From positions 25,843-89,842 of the forward strand of contig CAJUJB010000006.1 of NCBI GenBank assembly GCA_910586595.1: 64,000 bases of DNA. Reading direction: 5' to 3'. Position numbers and translations under genes: made by a program. The stretch is from an uncultured Muribaculaceae bacterium (lineage in GTDB: Bacteria; Bacteroidota; Bacteroidia; Bacteroidales; Muribaculaceae). This document shows positions 8,943 through 17,940 of the stretch, in pieces (the stretch's first letter is position 1; each line of letters opens with the position of its first letter). The notes beneath the pieces were generated by a model. The model saw nothing but the letters and a program-made list of their open reading frames with translations. It was not told where the DNA came from and searched no databases.

Positions 8943-10442
8943 ATGGCAGGAATAAAGAGTCTGGCCAAAGATACGGCCATATATGGCATCAGTTCAATTG
9001 TGGGCAGGTTCCTCAACTGGATGCTGGTGCCTCTGTACACCATCATGTTTCCGGTTGCGGAATATGCCGTGGTCACTTTCGTATATGCGGTGGTGGCTAT
9101 GGCGATGGTCATACTCACATACGGTATGGAGACCGGCTTCTTCCGGTTCGCCAACCATGAGCGATGGAGTAACCCTATGGAGGTATACTCCACCTCACTT
9201 ATTTCTCTTGCTGTCAGTTCTACAGCCTTTGTGGGGCTGGTGGTCATTTTCCTGAAGCCTGTCACCGGCTGGATGGAATGTACGGACCATCCGTCGTATG
9301 TGGTAATGATGGCCGTATGCGTAGCTATGGATGCCTTTATGGCCATCCCCTACAGTTACCTCCGTTACCGCAAGCGTCCTCTGAGATTCGCCTTCCTGAA
9401 ACTTATAAATATAGGCCTCAATATAGGCTTGAATCTCTTTTTCATTCTTCTGTGCCCCTGGCTGATGAATCATGCCCCCTCGACGGTCAATTGGTTCTAT
9501 CGCGCCGACTTCGGGATAGGATATATATTCCTGGCCAATCTCATCGCTTCGGCTGTAAACCTTGTGATGCTCTGGCCCGAGCTAAGAGGCTTCAACTGGA
9601 AATTCAACGGGGTTCTATGGCGTGAGATGCTGCGTTATTCGGCGCCTCTGCTTGTGCTTGGAGCCGCCGGAGTGATGAACCAGACCATCGACAAGATTCT
9701 CTATCCTACACTGGCTGCACACAGGCCCGATGCCATGTACGAGCTCGGCATATATGGTGCCAACTACAAGCTCGGCATACTCCTGCTTGTGTTCCTCCAG
9801 GCATTCCGCTTCGCCTACGAGCCCTTTATCTTCGCACGCACAAAAGATGAGGCCGGGGGCAAGAAACGTGCCTACAGTGAGGCTATGAAATATTTCGTGG
9901 CGTTCGCGTTGCTTATATTCCTCGGGGTAATGTTCTACCTCGATGTTATAAAGTATTTTATCTCCCCGAGATACTTCAGCGGCCTCAAGGTTGTGCCCCT
10001 GCTGATGATGGGCGAGCTTTTCTTCGGTATATTCTATAACCTGTCGGTATGGTACAAGATCACCGACCGCACCATGTGGGGCATGTGGTTCTCGCTCATG
10101 GGGCTGGCTGTGACTCTGGTGTTAAATATCACACTTGTTCCGTCGATGGGATACATGGGCTGTGCCATAGCGGCGCTTGGCAGTTACGGCTTCATGATGG
10201 TGATGAGCTACTTCATAGGTCAGCATTATTACCCGGTAGATTATCATATGAGTCATCTGCTCGGCTATTTCGGTATTGCGGCTGTGCTCTACGGCATCGG
10301 CTTGTACGCATTGCCGGCGCTCGGATTAGGCGATGTGATCAACGGCTTGGTTCGACTTCTGCTGTTGGCCTTGTTTGTATTTATTTTCCTGCGTTGGGAG
10401 CATCTTAATCTCCGCTCGCTCATTCCGCACAAGCATCATTGA
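8943..10442 (+). CDS. Polysaccharide/lipid-linked oligosaccharide flippase (MOP superfamily)
   Basis: 499 aa with about 12-14 hydrophobic helices throughout. The opening SLAKDTAIYGISSIVGRFLN is typical of Wzx/MurJ-type flippases of the MOP superfamily, which move undecaprenyl-linked glycans across the inner membrane. It lies between the efflux permeases and a GT4 glycosyltransferase, with a 1-base gap and a 1-base overlap, so glycan assembly and the exporter are transcribed together. The cargo cannot be told from sequence, and the rest of a glycan cluster is not here. Confidence 0.8.
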   Translation: MAGIKSLAKDTAIYGISSIVGRFLNWMLVPLYTIMFPVAEYAVVTFVYAVVAMAMVILTYGMETGFFRFANHERWSNPMEVYSTSLISLAVSSTAFVGLVVIFLKPVTGWMECTDHPSYVVMMAVCVAMDAFMAIPYSYLRYRKRPLRFAFLKLINIGLNIGLNLFFILLCPWLMNHAPSTVNWFYRADFGIGYIFLANLIASAVNLVMLWPELRGFNWKFNGVLWREMLRYSAPLLVLGAAGVMNQTIDKILYPTLAAHRPDAMYELGIYGANYKLGILLLVFLQAFRFAYEPFIFARTKDEAGGKKRAYSEAMKYFVAFALLIFLGVMFYLDVIKYFISPRYFSGLKVVPLLMMGELFFGIFYNLSVWYKITDRTMWGMWFSLMGLAVTLVLNITLVPSMGYMGCAIAALGSYGFMMVMSYFIGQHYYPVDYHMSHLLGYFGIAAVLYGIGLYALPALGLGDVINGLVRLLLLALFVFIFLRWEHLNLRSLIPHKHH

Positions 10443-11668
10443 TGAAGATTGTAATCATCAATCATAGCGATACGCTCGGAGGCGCTTCGGTGGTGAGTTA
10501 CCGCCTGATGAAGGCTCTCCGCGCTATGGGTGTCGATGCGTCGATGCTTGTATCACATAAAGCCGGAAATGACCCGCATGTGCATATGGCCGGCATGAGC
10601 CTGCGCCGTAAGTATACCTTTTTGGCCGAGCACCTGCGCATATTCACTGCCAACGGCTTCAACCGCGACGATCTTTTCAAGGCTTCAATAGCCACTGACG
10701 GGTTGCCTCTGAGCCGCCACCCGCTCGTTAAGGAAGCCGATGGGGTGATTATCAATTGGGTGAACCAAGGCATGCTTTCCTTGCGTGAAATAGGCCGTAT
10801 AGCCGCAGCCGTGCCGACTGTATGGACTATGCACGACATGTGGAACCTGACCGGAGTATGCCACCATGCAGGTGAGTGCCTGGCCTATAGAGCTCCAGCC
10901 GGATGCGCCGATTGTCCGCTCATGCATGGACGAGCCGGCAAGCACGACCTTTCTGCCCGCACTTTCAGCCGGAAAAAAGACTTATACGCCTCTGTGGATA
11001 TTCAATTCGTTGCCGTGAGCACCTGGCTCCGCAAGCTTGCGGAGAAGAGCTCGCTTATGGCCGGATGCCGGGTGTCTGTAATACCTAATGCCTTTCCTAT
11101 TGAAGATTTTTATACTTCGCCGCGCATGGCATCGGCTCCCTTCGGATTGCCCGAAGATAAGAAACTGATTGTGATGGGGGCGGCCCGTCTCGACGATCCT
11201 GTGAAGGGCTTGCCTTATGCCATCGAAGCCCTCAACCGCCTCCGGCGCGATGATGCCATGGTGGTGTTTTTCGGAGCCGTGCGCGACCCGCATGCCTTCG
11301 ACAGCCTTCATTTTCCCTATCGCCACATAGGCCCGGTGTCTGAGGCGGAGCTGTTGCGCGAGCTGTATGCCCGTGCGACGGTGGTGATGTCGACATCTCT
11401 CTATGAGACTCTCCCCGGCACTTTGATCGAAGGCCAGGCGGCCGGTTGTACCCCCGTAAGTTTCGACCGGGGTGGCCAGGCTGATATAATCGATTCGTCA
11501 TCGGCCGGGTATCTTGTGCCTGCCTACGATACTGAAGCATTTGCCTCCGCGCTCGACTCGGCACTCGATAATCCGCTCGACCGCACGTCTCTGCATAATT
11601 CGGTAGAAAAAAAATTCTCTGCCACTGCGGTGGCAGAGAAGTATAAGGCATATTTCAGTAAATTATAA
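10442..11668 (+). CDS. GT4-family glycosyltransferase
   Basis: 408 aa. ATG 10442 overlaps the flippase stop by one base. It has the GT-B fold: an N-terminal Rossmann half (KIVIINHSDTLGGASVVSYR, where the Gly-Gly loop contacts the nucleotide sugar) and a C-terminal half with the donor-binding segment ETLPGTLIEGQAAG and its two glutamates. It probably adds a sugar to a surface glycan. Four cysteines around residues 139-160 (GVCHHAGEC...GCADCPL) may form a structural metal site. The last ~20 codons also encode a terminator for the opposite strand (11607-11640). Confidence 0.82.
   Translation: MKIVIINHSDTLGGASVVSYRLMKALRAMGVDASMLVSHKAGNDPHVHMAGMSLRRKYTFLAEHLRIFTANGFNRDDLFKASIATDGLPLSRHPLVKEADGVIINWVNQGMLSLREIGRIAAAVPTVWTMHDMWNLTGVCHHAGECLAYRAPAGCADCPLMHGRAGKHDLSARTFSRKKDLYASVDIQFVAVSTWLRKLAEKSSLMAGCRVSVIPNAFPIEDFYTSPRMASAPFGLPEDKKLIVMGAARLDDPVKGLPYAIEALNRLRRDDAMVVFFGAVRDPHAFDSLHFPYRHIGPVSEAELLRELYARATVVMSTSLYETLPGTLIEGQAAGCTPVSFDRGGQADIIDSSSAGYLVPAYDTEAFASALDSALDNPLDRTSLHNSVEKKFSATAVAEKYKAYFSKL
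11607..11640 (-). terminator. Intrinsic terminator of the SNF2-meaB-DUF1573 operon, embedded in the GT4 gene
   Basis: Read on the minus strand, an 11-bp perfect stem (TTCTCTGCCAC / GTGGCAGAGAA) with a 4-base loop is followed by eight T residues. It lies about 30 bases beyond the DUF1573 stop and wholly inside the converging glycosyltransferase reading frame. Confidence 0.75.
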
Positions 11669-11670
11669 TC

Positions 11671-12075
11671 TTACTGCGGCACCACCACGCCAACGAGGCG
11701 CAGGGTGATACTCTCCGATTTACCGGCTCCGTTTTTCAGGCGTAGGCGTACCTCCTTGTCCATCTCACCGCGCTGTCCTTTGGGTGAGAACGATACCTTC
11801 ACGGCATTGCTCTTGCCGGGCATGGTTGGCTTGCGGTTATAGTCGGGTGTGGTGCATCCGCATGAGGCGTTGGCCGAGAGAATCGACACAGGCTCGGAGC
11901 CGGTGACGGTAAATTCAAACTCGTGGGTAACCGAAGGATCTCCGGCCTTGACTGTGCCGAAATCGTAGATAAGTTCCTTGAATTCAACCCCAACTTTCTC
12001 GCCTGGAGTGCGGCGTGCCTCCATGGCGCCGATGCTTATCACGGCAAGCAGGAGGAAAAGAAATATTTTTTTCAT
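11671..12075 (-). CDS. DUF1573 domain secreted protein
   Basis: 134 aa from the ATG at 12075, chosen because MKKIFLFLLLAVISIGAMEA is a clean signal peptide. The mature part is one immunoglobulin-like DUF1573 domain with the family pattern FGTVKAGD...HEFEFTVTGSEPV and the NASCGCTTPDY motif. The function of the family is unknown; members are abundant exported proteins in Bacteroidota. It is last in the SNF2-meaB operon, its start 31 bases past the meaB stop. It converges on the GT4 gene, with stop codons 2 bases apart. Confidence 0.85.
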   Translation of the reverse strand: MKKIFLFLLLAVISIGAMEARRTPGEKVGVEFKELIYDFGTVKAGDPSVTHEFEFTVTGSEPVSILSANASCGCTTPDYNRKPTMPGKSNAVKVSFSPKGQRGEMDKEVRLRLKNGAGKSESITLRLVGVVVPQ

Positions 12076-12106
12076 ATCTGTAATCTTGGTTATTGATTCA
12101 GTTAGT

Positions 12107-13195
12107 TCAACGGCCGAAGTACTTGCCGAGCACATCGGCGGCTGCCGCGAAGCTTGACCGGCGGTTAGCCAGTACGTCGGCTTCAGATGTCTCTAGCATT
12201 TTCTGTATCTCCGGATTGTCGTAGAAATGCTTGCGGAGTTGCTCGTCGATGGTCTCGTACATCCACCAGCGTGCCTGCTGTTGGCGCTTGGTCTCGAAGT
12301 AGCCGTTCGACTTCACGAAGTCGAAATAACGGTCGATCATGGCCCATACTTCCGGAATACCGAGCTCATAGTAGCCGGAGTAGGTGAGTACTTCCGGCAT
12401 CCATCCTGAAGTTGTGGGCGGGAAGAGATGCAGAGCCGAGCGGTATTGGGCCTGTGCCAACTGGGCCGGCCCTACGTTATCGCCATCGGCCTTGTTGATC
12501 ACGATTCCATCTGCCATCTCCATTATGCCTCGCTTGATGCCTTGGAGTTCGTCGCCGGCACCGGCAATCTGGATAAGAAGGAAAAAATCGACCATAGAGT
12601 GTACGGCGGTCTCGCTCTGGCCCACTCCGACCGTTTCGACGAAAATATTATTGTAGCCTGCAGCCTCGCACAGAACTATGGTCTCGCGGGTCTTGCGGGC
12701 CACACCTCCGAGCGACCCTGCCGAGGGGGAAGGGCGGATGAAGGCCGATGGATGTACAGCCAGTTTCTCCATTCGGGTTTTGTCGCCGAGGATAGAGCCT
12801 TTGGTGCGTTCGCTCGAAGGGTCGATGGCCAGTACGGCCAATTTGCCCCCTTCTTTAAGCACATGGAGCCCGAAGACGTCGATACTTGTGCTCTTTCCGG
12901 CACCCGGCACGCCGGTAATGCCTATGCGGCGTGAATTGCCGGAGTGAGGAAGGCATTTTTCAATTACTTCCTGAGCCAGCGAATAGTGGTCGGGCGCGAG
13001 GCTCTCCACGAGAGTCACCGCGCGGCTGAGCACCGTCACGTCGCCTTTGAGTATACCTTCCACCAGTTCAGATACTGTTGGCAGGGGTTTACGGCGCGGG
13101 CGTTTGCTCAGATAGGGATTCACTATAGGCGGCTGGTTTACGCCGCTGTTTACGGTCAGACCGATATATTGGGAGTCGTTTTCGGGGTGTTCCAT
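12107..13195 (-). CDS. meaB: Methylmalonyl-CoA mutase-associated GTPase MeaB
   Basis: 362 aa, a G3E-family GTPase that protects and loads cobalamin into methylmalonyl-CoA mutase. Visible motifs are the Walker A GVPGAGKS (residues 95-102), the DPSS stretch, ETVGVGQSE near 186, and NKADGDN near 233 for guanine specificity. The length fits MeaB/ArgK. No mutase subunit or epimerase gene is nearby; instead it sits 18 bases after the SNF2 helicase gene. The partner enzyme must be encoded elsewhere. Confidence 0.93.
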   Translation of the reverse strand: MEHPENDSQYIGLTVNSGVNQPPIVNPYLSKRPRRKPLPTVSELVEGILKGDVTVLSRAVTLVESLAPDHYSLAQEVIEKCLPHSGNSRRIGITGVPGAGKSTSIDVFGLHVLKEGGKLAVLAIDPSSERTKGSILGDKTRMEKLAVHPSAFIRPSPSAGSLGGVARKTRETIVLCEAAGYNNIFVETVGVGQSETAVHSMVDFFLLIQIAGAGDELQGIKRGIMEMADGIVINKADGDNVGPAQLAQAQYRSALHLFPPTTSGWMPEVLTYSGYYELGIPEVWAMIDRYFDFVKSNGYFETKRQQQARWWMYETIDEQLRKHFYDNPEIQKMLETSEADVLANRRSSFAAAADVLGKYFGR

Positions 13196-13213
13196 GATAT
13201 TTTTATAACTGCG

Positions 13214-15598
13214 TCAGCGGTTGAAGAGTTTAGTAAGATCTGATAAGAATGAGGCCACAGACTCTTTACTCTCCACGGGTATGCGGAGCTCGGTGCGTCC
13301 GGTGGTCTCGTCGGTAGTGACAAGTGTGTCGATAAGACGGCTGCAAGCCTCGGGTGAGGCGAGTGTGCGGGCCAGCGAAGAGATGAAGTTCACACCATTG
13401 GCCACGAGGCGGGCGGTGTCTGTGTCGGGTTGCTCTGTGTCAGCAACGTTGTCGTCGGGCTCGGTTTCGTCGAAGGTGAGGTTGGGCGCGGTAGCCGCAG
13501 GCAGCACGGTGTCGGATTCTTCATTGCGGCTAACCAGAGTACCTTCCGATTCATCGGATACAGCTTCGCCTTGCTCGGCAAAAATCTTTGCAATATTGTC
13601 GAGCTTGCTGTCATCGAGGGTTATCTGGCTTTCGCCCCCGTCGAGGACACCGGCCAGCAGATTTCCCTTGAAGTTCAGCTTGGCCAGCATTCGCTCTTCG
13701 ATTGTTCCGGCCGAAACCATATTCACCACCTGGATGCGTTTGGTCTGCCCGAGGCGGTGTATGCGTGCAATCCGCTGCTCAAGCACGGCGGGATTCCAAG
13801 GCATGTCAAGGTTAATGATCAGGCTGGCGGCCTGAAGGTTGAGTCCGGTGCTGCCGGCGTCGGTCGAGAGAAATACACGAGTCTCGGCGTCAGCATCGAA
13901 ATTCTCGGTAAGCTTCCGCCGTTTGGCCGATGGCACTCCGCCATGGAGATATTCATATTTTACTCCGGCCCGGTCGAGTTCTTCGGCCAGTATACGTGTC
14001 ATCCGTTCCCACTGGCTGAAAATGACGGCTTTTTCGTCGCCGCATTCTATCATGGCCAACACGAGTTGGAGGGCTTCGCCTATTTTGGTGTCGAAGCGGG
14101 TTTTCTGGTCAAGAACGAAGGTGCTGTCGCACACCATACGCATCTGGCTGAGTGTAAGCAGAAGGCGCTTGCGGTCTTTTTCGGAGAGAAACCGCATGGT
14201 CTGCCATTTGTGCACCAGTTGGGCTACAGATGTCTGGTATTGGTCGTGTATCTCGCGCTGCTCGCGCGTCATAGGCACGAAGAGTACTTTATCTGTGCGC
14301 TCGGGCAGCTGAAGCATTACGTCGGTCTTGCGGCGGCGGATAAGGCAGTTCTTAAGCCGTGCCGATATATTATCGAGCTTTGTATATCCGGTAACCTTCC
14401 CTGATGGCGATGTAAGCACATGCCGGTCGATAAACTCGTAGTAGGGGCCGAGGGCGTACTGATCTACGAATTGCATCACCGAATAAAGTTCTTCCGGCTT
14501 ATTCTCAAGTGGAGTGCCGGAGAGAACCACACAGTAGTCTGCTTCAACCCTACGCGCCGCCTGGGAAATCTGGGTATTCCAGTTTTTCAACCGCTGCACC
14601 TCGTCCATTATCATGCAGTCGACGCGCAGTGTGCCGAGCGATTTTATATCGTTGGCCAAAGTGTGGTACGACACTATACGGTAGAACGATGCCTCATGGT
14701 AGAGTTTACGGCGCTGTTGGCTGGCTCCCTCAATCATGGTCACATCAGAGTCGGTGAAGCGCTCTATCTCTTTTTTCCATTGATATTTGAGAGATGTAGG
14801 GCAAACTATCAGCACCGAGCCTATCATGTTCTTACTCTTCATGAGCTCGGCAGCCCCGATGGCCTGCACGGTCTTGCCAAGGCCCATCTCATCGGCTATG
14901 AGCGAGCGACCCGCGCCGAACGCGAATCGTATACCTTCTTCCTGGTAGGGATATAGTTTAGTGTGGAGCAGACGGCTGAGATCTGTCTCGGTCACTTCTT
15001 CAAGCAGAGCCTTACGGCGGCGCCGGTCACGTTCTTCGATTATGTAGTTGAGCGCGTCGGGATAGCAATGGAACCTCGGGTCGATTTTCCGGGCGCGTTC
15101 CATGAACGACGGCAGCTCGGCAACCATACCAGGCACAGCTACCATGTCGTCGTCGAAGTAACGCATGGCCGTCATTGTAAGTTCCTCCGGCGTGTCCTGG
15201 CCGAGGCGTAGCCGCAATTTACGGCCTCCTCGGTAGCTTATATACAGGGCCGGACGACGCGGCAGAGCCGTGACGGGCTTCTTGTTCCTTTTTTCGAGCC
15301 AGAGTGCCACTGCCTCGATATGCTTGCAGGTGCCGAGACAACTGGTGCGGTAGTCCATGCAGTCGCAGTAATTCCACTCGCTGTCGGCTCCGTGATAGTT
15401 GACTTTATATGTGCGTCGGCTCTGCATCCCGGTGACACTATAGAGCCCGGGCGACCAGCGGTCAGATACCTCGGCCACGGCGAATGACCCTCGCTCGGCT
15501 GCCTGACGGCGGAGCGTGGTCTGCCACTCCCGGAGGCTCATGCCTTCAGGCCGTGGGGGAGGTACTGTTTTCGGGCGGCTGTCGCTTTTATTTTTCAT
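13214..15598 (-). CDS. SNF2/Swi2 DNA-dependent ATPase with N-terminal SWIM zinc finger
   Basis: 794 aa from the ATG at 15598, just after a promoter box. Around residues 75-110 is a SWIM zinc finger (CDCMDY...GTCKH). Next are the two RecA-like lobes: Walker A DEMGLGKTVQA near 240, motif II MDEVQRLKN near 340, then STDAGSTGLNLQ and QRIARIHRLGQ near 600-640. The last ~120 residues are acidic and low in complexity. Bacterial members remodel protein-DNA complexes or RNA polymerase (compare RapA), but the target here is unknown. It heads the operon with meaB and DUF1573. Confidence 0.88.
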   Translation of the reverse strand: MKNKSDSRPKTVPPPRPEGMSLREWQTTLRRQAAERGSFAVAEVSDRWSPGLYSVTGMQSRRTYKVNYHGADSEWNYCDCMDYRTSCLGTCKHIEAVALWLEKRNKKPVTALPRRPALYISYRGGRKLRLRLGQDTPEELTMTAMRYFDDDMVAVPGMVAELPSFMERARKIDPRFHCYPDALNYIIEERDRRRRKALLEEVTETDLSRLLHTKLYPYQEEGIRFAFGAGRSLIADEMGLGKTVQAIGAAELMKSKNMIGSVLIVCPTSLKYQWKKEIERFTDSDVTMIEGASQQRRKLYHEASFYRIVSYHTLANDIKSLGTLRVDCMIMDEVQRLKNWNTQISQAARRVEADYCVVLSGTPLENKPEELYSVMQFVDQYALGPYYEFIDRHVLTSPSGKVTGYTKLDNISARLKNCLIRRRKTDVMLQLPERTDKVLFVPMTREQREIHDQYQTSVAQLVHKWQTMRFLSEKDRKRLLLTLSQMRMVCDSTFVLDQKTRFDTKIGEALQLVLAMIECGDEKAVIFSQWERMTRILAEELDRAGVKYEYLHGGVPSAKRRKLTENFDADAETRVFLSTDAGSTGLNLQAASLIINLDMPWNPAVLEQRIARIHRLGQTKRIQVVNMVSAGTIEERMLAKLNFKGNLLAGVLDGGESQITLDDSKLDNIAKIFAEQGEAVSDESEGTLVSRNEESDTVLPAATAPNLTFDETEPDDNVADTEQPDTDTARLVANGVNFISSLARTLASPEACSRLIDTLVTTDETTGRTELRIPVESKESVASFLSDLTKLFNR

Positions 15599-15616
15599 AT
15601 GGCTCTTATAATTATG

Positions 15617-15624
15617 CAAAATTA
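15617..15624 (-). promoter_or_regulatory. Predicted -7 box for the SNF2 operon
   Basis: The minus strand reads TAATTTTG then CA, an exact match to TAnnTTTG. It is 18 bases before the ATG, so the leader would be very short. Confidence 0.6.
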
Positions 15625-16077
15625 CAGACAAAGCCCCGCTTTTGCAAGCCACAGCATATAAAAAAGTTGAACTAAGCGCTCCGCAGTATTGTTATATAGG
15701 CAAAGACACAATGTCGCGGACGTTACCGGAGATAGTAATCTCCATCCACCCCAGGCGGCTGAAAGTGCTGCCGGCGTCCGATGCGGCAAGCAAAGGTGTC
15801 AGGGAAAAAGACTCAGTTCTCCTCCCTCCTCCGGTGCGACCCCGCCTTCTGACCCTTTCCTCCGGCCCGGCCGGCGGAGGTGCTTGACCAGAAGGCGGGG
15901 CCGTGCCGTAAAGTGCTATGACAAATACTGTTTCACCGACTGAAAAATATTTAAACCCGCAACCTTGATACCCCGGCAGACGTTCTATCCTCCGCAGTAC
16001 AGAACTATATGTGCTCGTTTAAATTTTATTAATAAAGAAATTTTTCCTTATTTAGATGCAAAGCCAAAAATTTTTTA
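15625..16077. other. Structured intergenic region between divergent SNF2 and pckA promoters
   Basis: No credible protein gene. By eye the segment holds a possible three-way fold: outer stem CGGACG/CGTCCG (15717-15722 with 15775-15780), GGAGAT-AGTA-ATCTCC (15728-15743), and CGGC/GCCG (15756-15759 with 15770-15773). A separate 12-bp perfect stem CCCCGCCTTCTG/CAGAAGGCGGGG (15840-15851 with 15889-15900) encloses a smaller GC-rich stem. It lies outside both predicted transcripts. It could be a small RNA or a bidirectional barrier; I recognise no known RNA family and see no convincing promoter for it. Confidence 0.45.
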
Positions 16078-16085
16078 TACCTTTG
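16078..16085 (+). promoter_or_regulatory. Predicted -7 box for pckA
   Basis: TACCTTTG followed by CA fits TAnnTTTG exactly. The resulting leader is about 80 bases long and ends at ATG 16173. Confidence 0.6.
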
Positions 16086-16172
16086 CACTCGATAAACAAG
16101 GCCGACGCAGAAATGCCGGATGCCGGACACTCACGATACAAACATTAAACACCATATTTTTTCAAGCACACA

Positions 16173-17816
16173 ATGAGCAAGATTGAAGAAATCAAAAAAG
16201 CCCGTGTAGCAGAGATCAAAGCCGACCTCGCTAAATACGGCATCGAAGGTACTACTGAAGTAGTATACAACCCCTCTTACGAAGAACTCTTCGAGCAGGA
16301 AACCCTCCCCACCCTCGAAGGCTTCGAGCGCGGCGTCGTTACCGAACTCGGCGCTGTTAACGTAATGACCGGCGTTTACACCGGCCGTTCGCCTAAAGAC
16401 AAATTCATTGTCCTCGACGAAAAATCTAAAGACACCGTATGGTGGACTACTCCCGAATATCCCAACGACAACAAACAGGCTTCTGAAGAAGCTTGGGCTG
16501 CTTGCAAGAAACTCGCCGTTGACGAGCTCTCTAACAAGAAACTCTATGTTGTCGATGGCTTCTGCGGCGCTAACAAAGACACCCGCATGGCTGTCCGCTT
16601 CATCATGGAAGTGGCATGGCAGGCTCACTTCGTGACCAACATGTTCATCCGTCCTACCGCTGAAGAACTCGAAAACTTCACCCCCGACTTCCTCGTTTAC
16701 AACGCTTCTAAAGCTAAACTTACCAACTACAAGGAACTCGGCCTCAACAGCGAAACCGCAGTTGTATTCAACATCTCAACCCGTGAGCAGGTTATCATCA
16801 ACACCTGGTACGGCGGTGAAATGAAGAAGGGTATGTTCTCGATGATGAACTACTACCTCCCCCTCAAGGGCATCGCTTCAATGCACTGCTCTGCTAACAC
16901 CGACATGAACGGCGAGAACACCGCCATCTTCTTCGGTCTTTCTGGCACAGGTAAGACTACCCTTTCTACCGACCCCAAACGTCTCCTCATCGGTGACGAC
17001 GAACACGGCTGGGATGACAGCGGCGTATTCAACTTCGAAGGTGGCTGCTATGCTAAGGTTATCAACCTCGACAAAGACAGCGAGCCCGACATCTACAACG
17101 CAATCCGTCGTGACGCCCTCCTCGAGAACGTTACCGTTGAAGAAACCGGCAAAATCGACTTCGCTGACAAGAGCGTGACCGAAAATACCCGCGTATCTTA
17201 TCCTATCGACCACATCGAGAAGATTGTTAAACCCATCTCTCACGGCCCTGCTGCAAAGAATGTAATCTTCCTCAGCGCTGACGCATTCGGTGTACTTCCT
17301 CCCGTTTCTATCCTTACCCCCGAGCAGACCAAGTACTACTTCCTCAGCGGCTTCACCGCTAAGCTCGCCGGTACAGAACGCGGCATCACCGAGCCTACCC
17401 CCACCTTCTCGGCTTGCTTCGGCCAGGCATTCCTTGAGCTCCACCCCACCAAATACGCTGAAGAACTCGTTAAGCGTATGCAGGCTTCGGGTGCCAAGGC
17501 TTACCTCGTGAACACCGGTTGGAACGGTACTGGCAAGCGTATCTCTATCAAAGATACCCGTGGCATCATCGACGCAATCCTCGACGGCGCAATCCTCAAG
17601 GCTCCTACCAAGAAGCTCCCCATCTTCGACTTCGAAATTCCTACCGAACTCCCCGGCGTGGATCCCAAAATCCTCGACCCCCGCGACACCTACGCAAACC
17701 CCGAGGAATGGACAAAGAAGGCCGAAGACCTCGCTGCCCGCTTCATCAAGAACTTCAAGAAATACGAAAACAACGAAGCCGGTAAGGCTCTCGTTGCAGC
17801 TGGCCCCCAGCTCTAA
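16173..17816 (+). CDS. pckA: Phosphoenolpyruvate carboxykinase (ATP)
   Basis: 547 aa. PckA interconverts oxaloacetate and PEP with ATP/ADP; in anaerobic Bacteroidales it often runs as CO2 fixation toward succinate. Visible sites are GRSPKDKF near residue 70, [12 protein letters not shown] near 211, the P-loop [11 protein letters not shown] near 255, and the DDEHGWDD metal-binding stretch. Codon use is strongly biased (nearly uniform CTC for Leu, AAC for Asn), unlike the neighbours, which indicates very high expression. It is monocistronic, with its own promoter and a strong terminator. Confidence 0.97.
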   Translation: MSKIEEIKKARVAEIKADLAKYGIEGTTEVVYNPSYEELFEQETLPTLEGFERGVVTELGAVNVMTGVYTGRSPKDKFIVLDEKSKDTVWWTTPEYPNDNKQASEEAWAACKKLAVDELSNKKLYVVDGFCGANKDTRMAVRFIMEVAWQAHFVTNMFIRPTAEELENFTPDFLVYNASKAKLTNYKELGLNSETAVVFNISTREQVIINTWYGGEMKKGMFSMMNYYLPLKGIASMHCSANTDMNGENTAIFFGLSGTGKTTLSTDPKRLLIGDDEHGWDDSGVFNFEGGCYAKVINLDKDSEPDIYNAIRRDALLENVTVEETGKIDFADKSVTENTRVSYPIDHIEKIVKPISHGPAAKNVIFLSADAFGVLPPVSILTPEQTKYYFLSGFTAKLAGTERGITEPTPTFSACFGQAFLELHPTKYAEELVKRMQASGAKAYLVNTGWNGTGKRISIKDTRGIIDAILDGAILKAPTKKLPIFDFEIPTELPGVDPKILDPRDTYANPEEWTKKAEDLAARFIKNFKKYENNEAGKALVAAGPQL

Positions 17817-17843
17817 GCTGAGCGCTGCCTGACAGCATATCTG

Positions 17844-17882
17844 CCGGCCCGGTTCTATCTCTGAACCGGGCCGGTATTTTTT
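17844..17882 (+). terminator. Intrinsic terminator of pckA
   Basis: 12-bp perfect stem CCGGCCCGGTTC/GAACCGGGCCGG (17844-17855 with 17863-17874) with a 7-base loop, then a T run. It starts 27 bases after the pckA stop. Confidence 0.9.
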
Positions 17883-17925
17883 TATTGCGCCTGTGAAAAA
17901 ATTTGCCCTCAATAAGCTTTTGAGC

Positions 17926-17933
17926 TAACTTTG
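17926..17933 (+). promoter_or_regulatory. Predicted -7 box for the PAS-domain gene
   Basis: TAACTTTG followed by CA. Its last base is only 8 bases before the A of ATG 17941, so the transcript would be leaderless or nearly so. Confidence 0.55.
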
Positions 17934-17940
17934 CAGAACT

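Noticed and set aside
8393..9346. 317-codon open frame antisense to the second permease and the flippase
   Set aside because: Crosses a gene junction, has a composition unlike any protein family, and the sense genes are unambiguous.
13430..14404. 324-codon plus-strand frame inside the SNF2 gene
   Set aside because: Shadow of the minus-strand gene, which has all helicase motifs in order.
15717..15900. Known riboswitch, RNase P RNA, tmRNA or SRP RNA in the structured intergenic region
   Set aside because: I looked for the cobalamin box, TPP motifs (CTGAGA and its partner), the RNase P GAGGAAAGTCC core and the SRP apical loop on both strands and found none; left as an unassigned structure.
16878..17912. 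344-codon open frame antisense to pckA
   Set aside because: Produced by the extreme codon bias of pckA (CTC, GAC, AAC), which removes stop codons on the opposite strand; no similarity and no start context.
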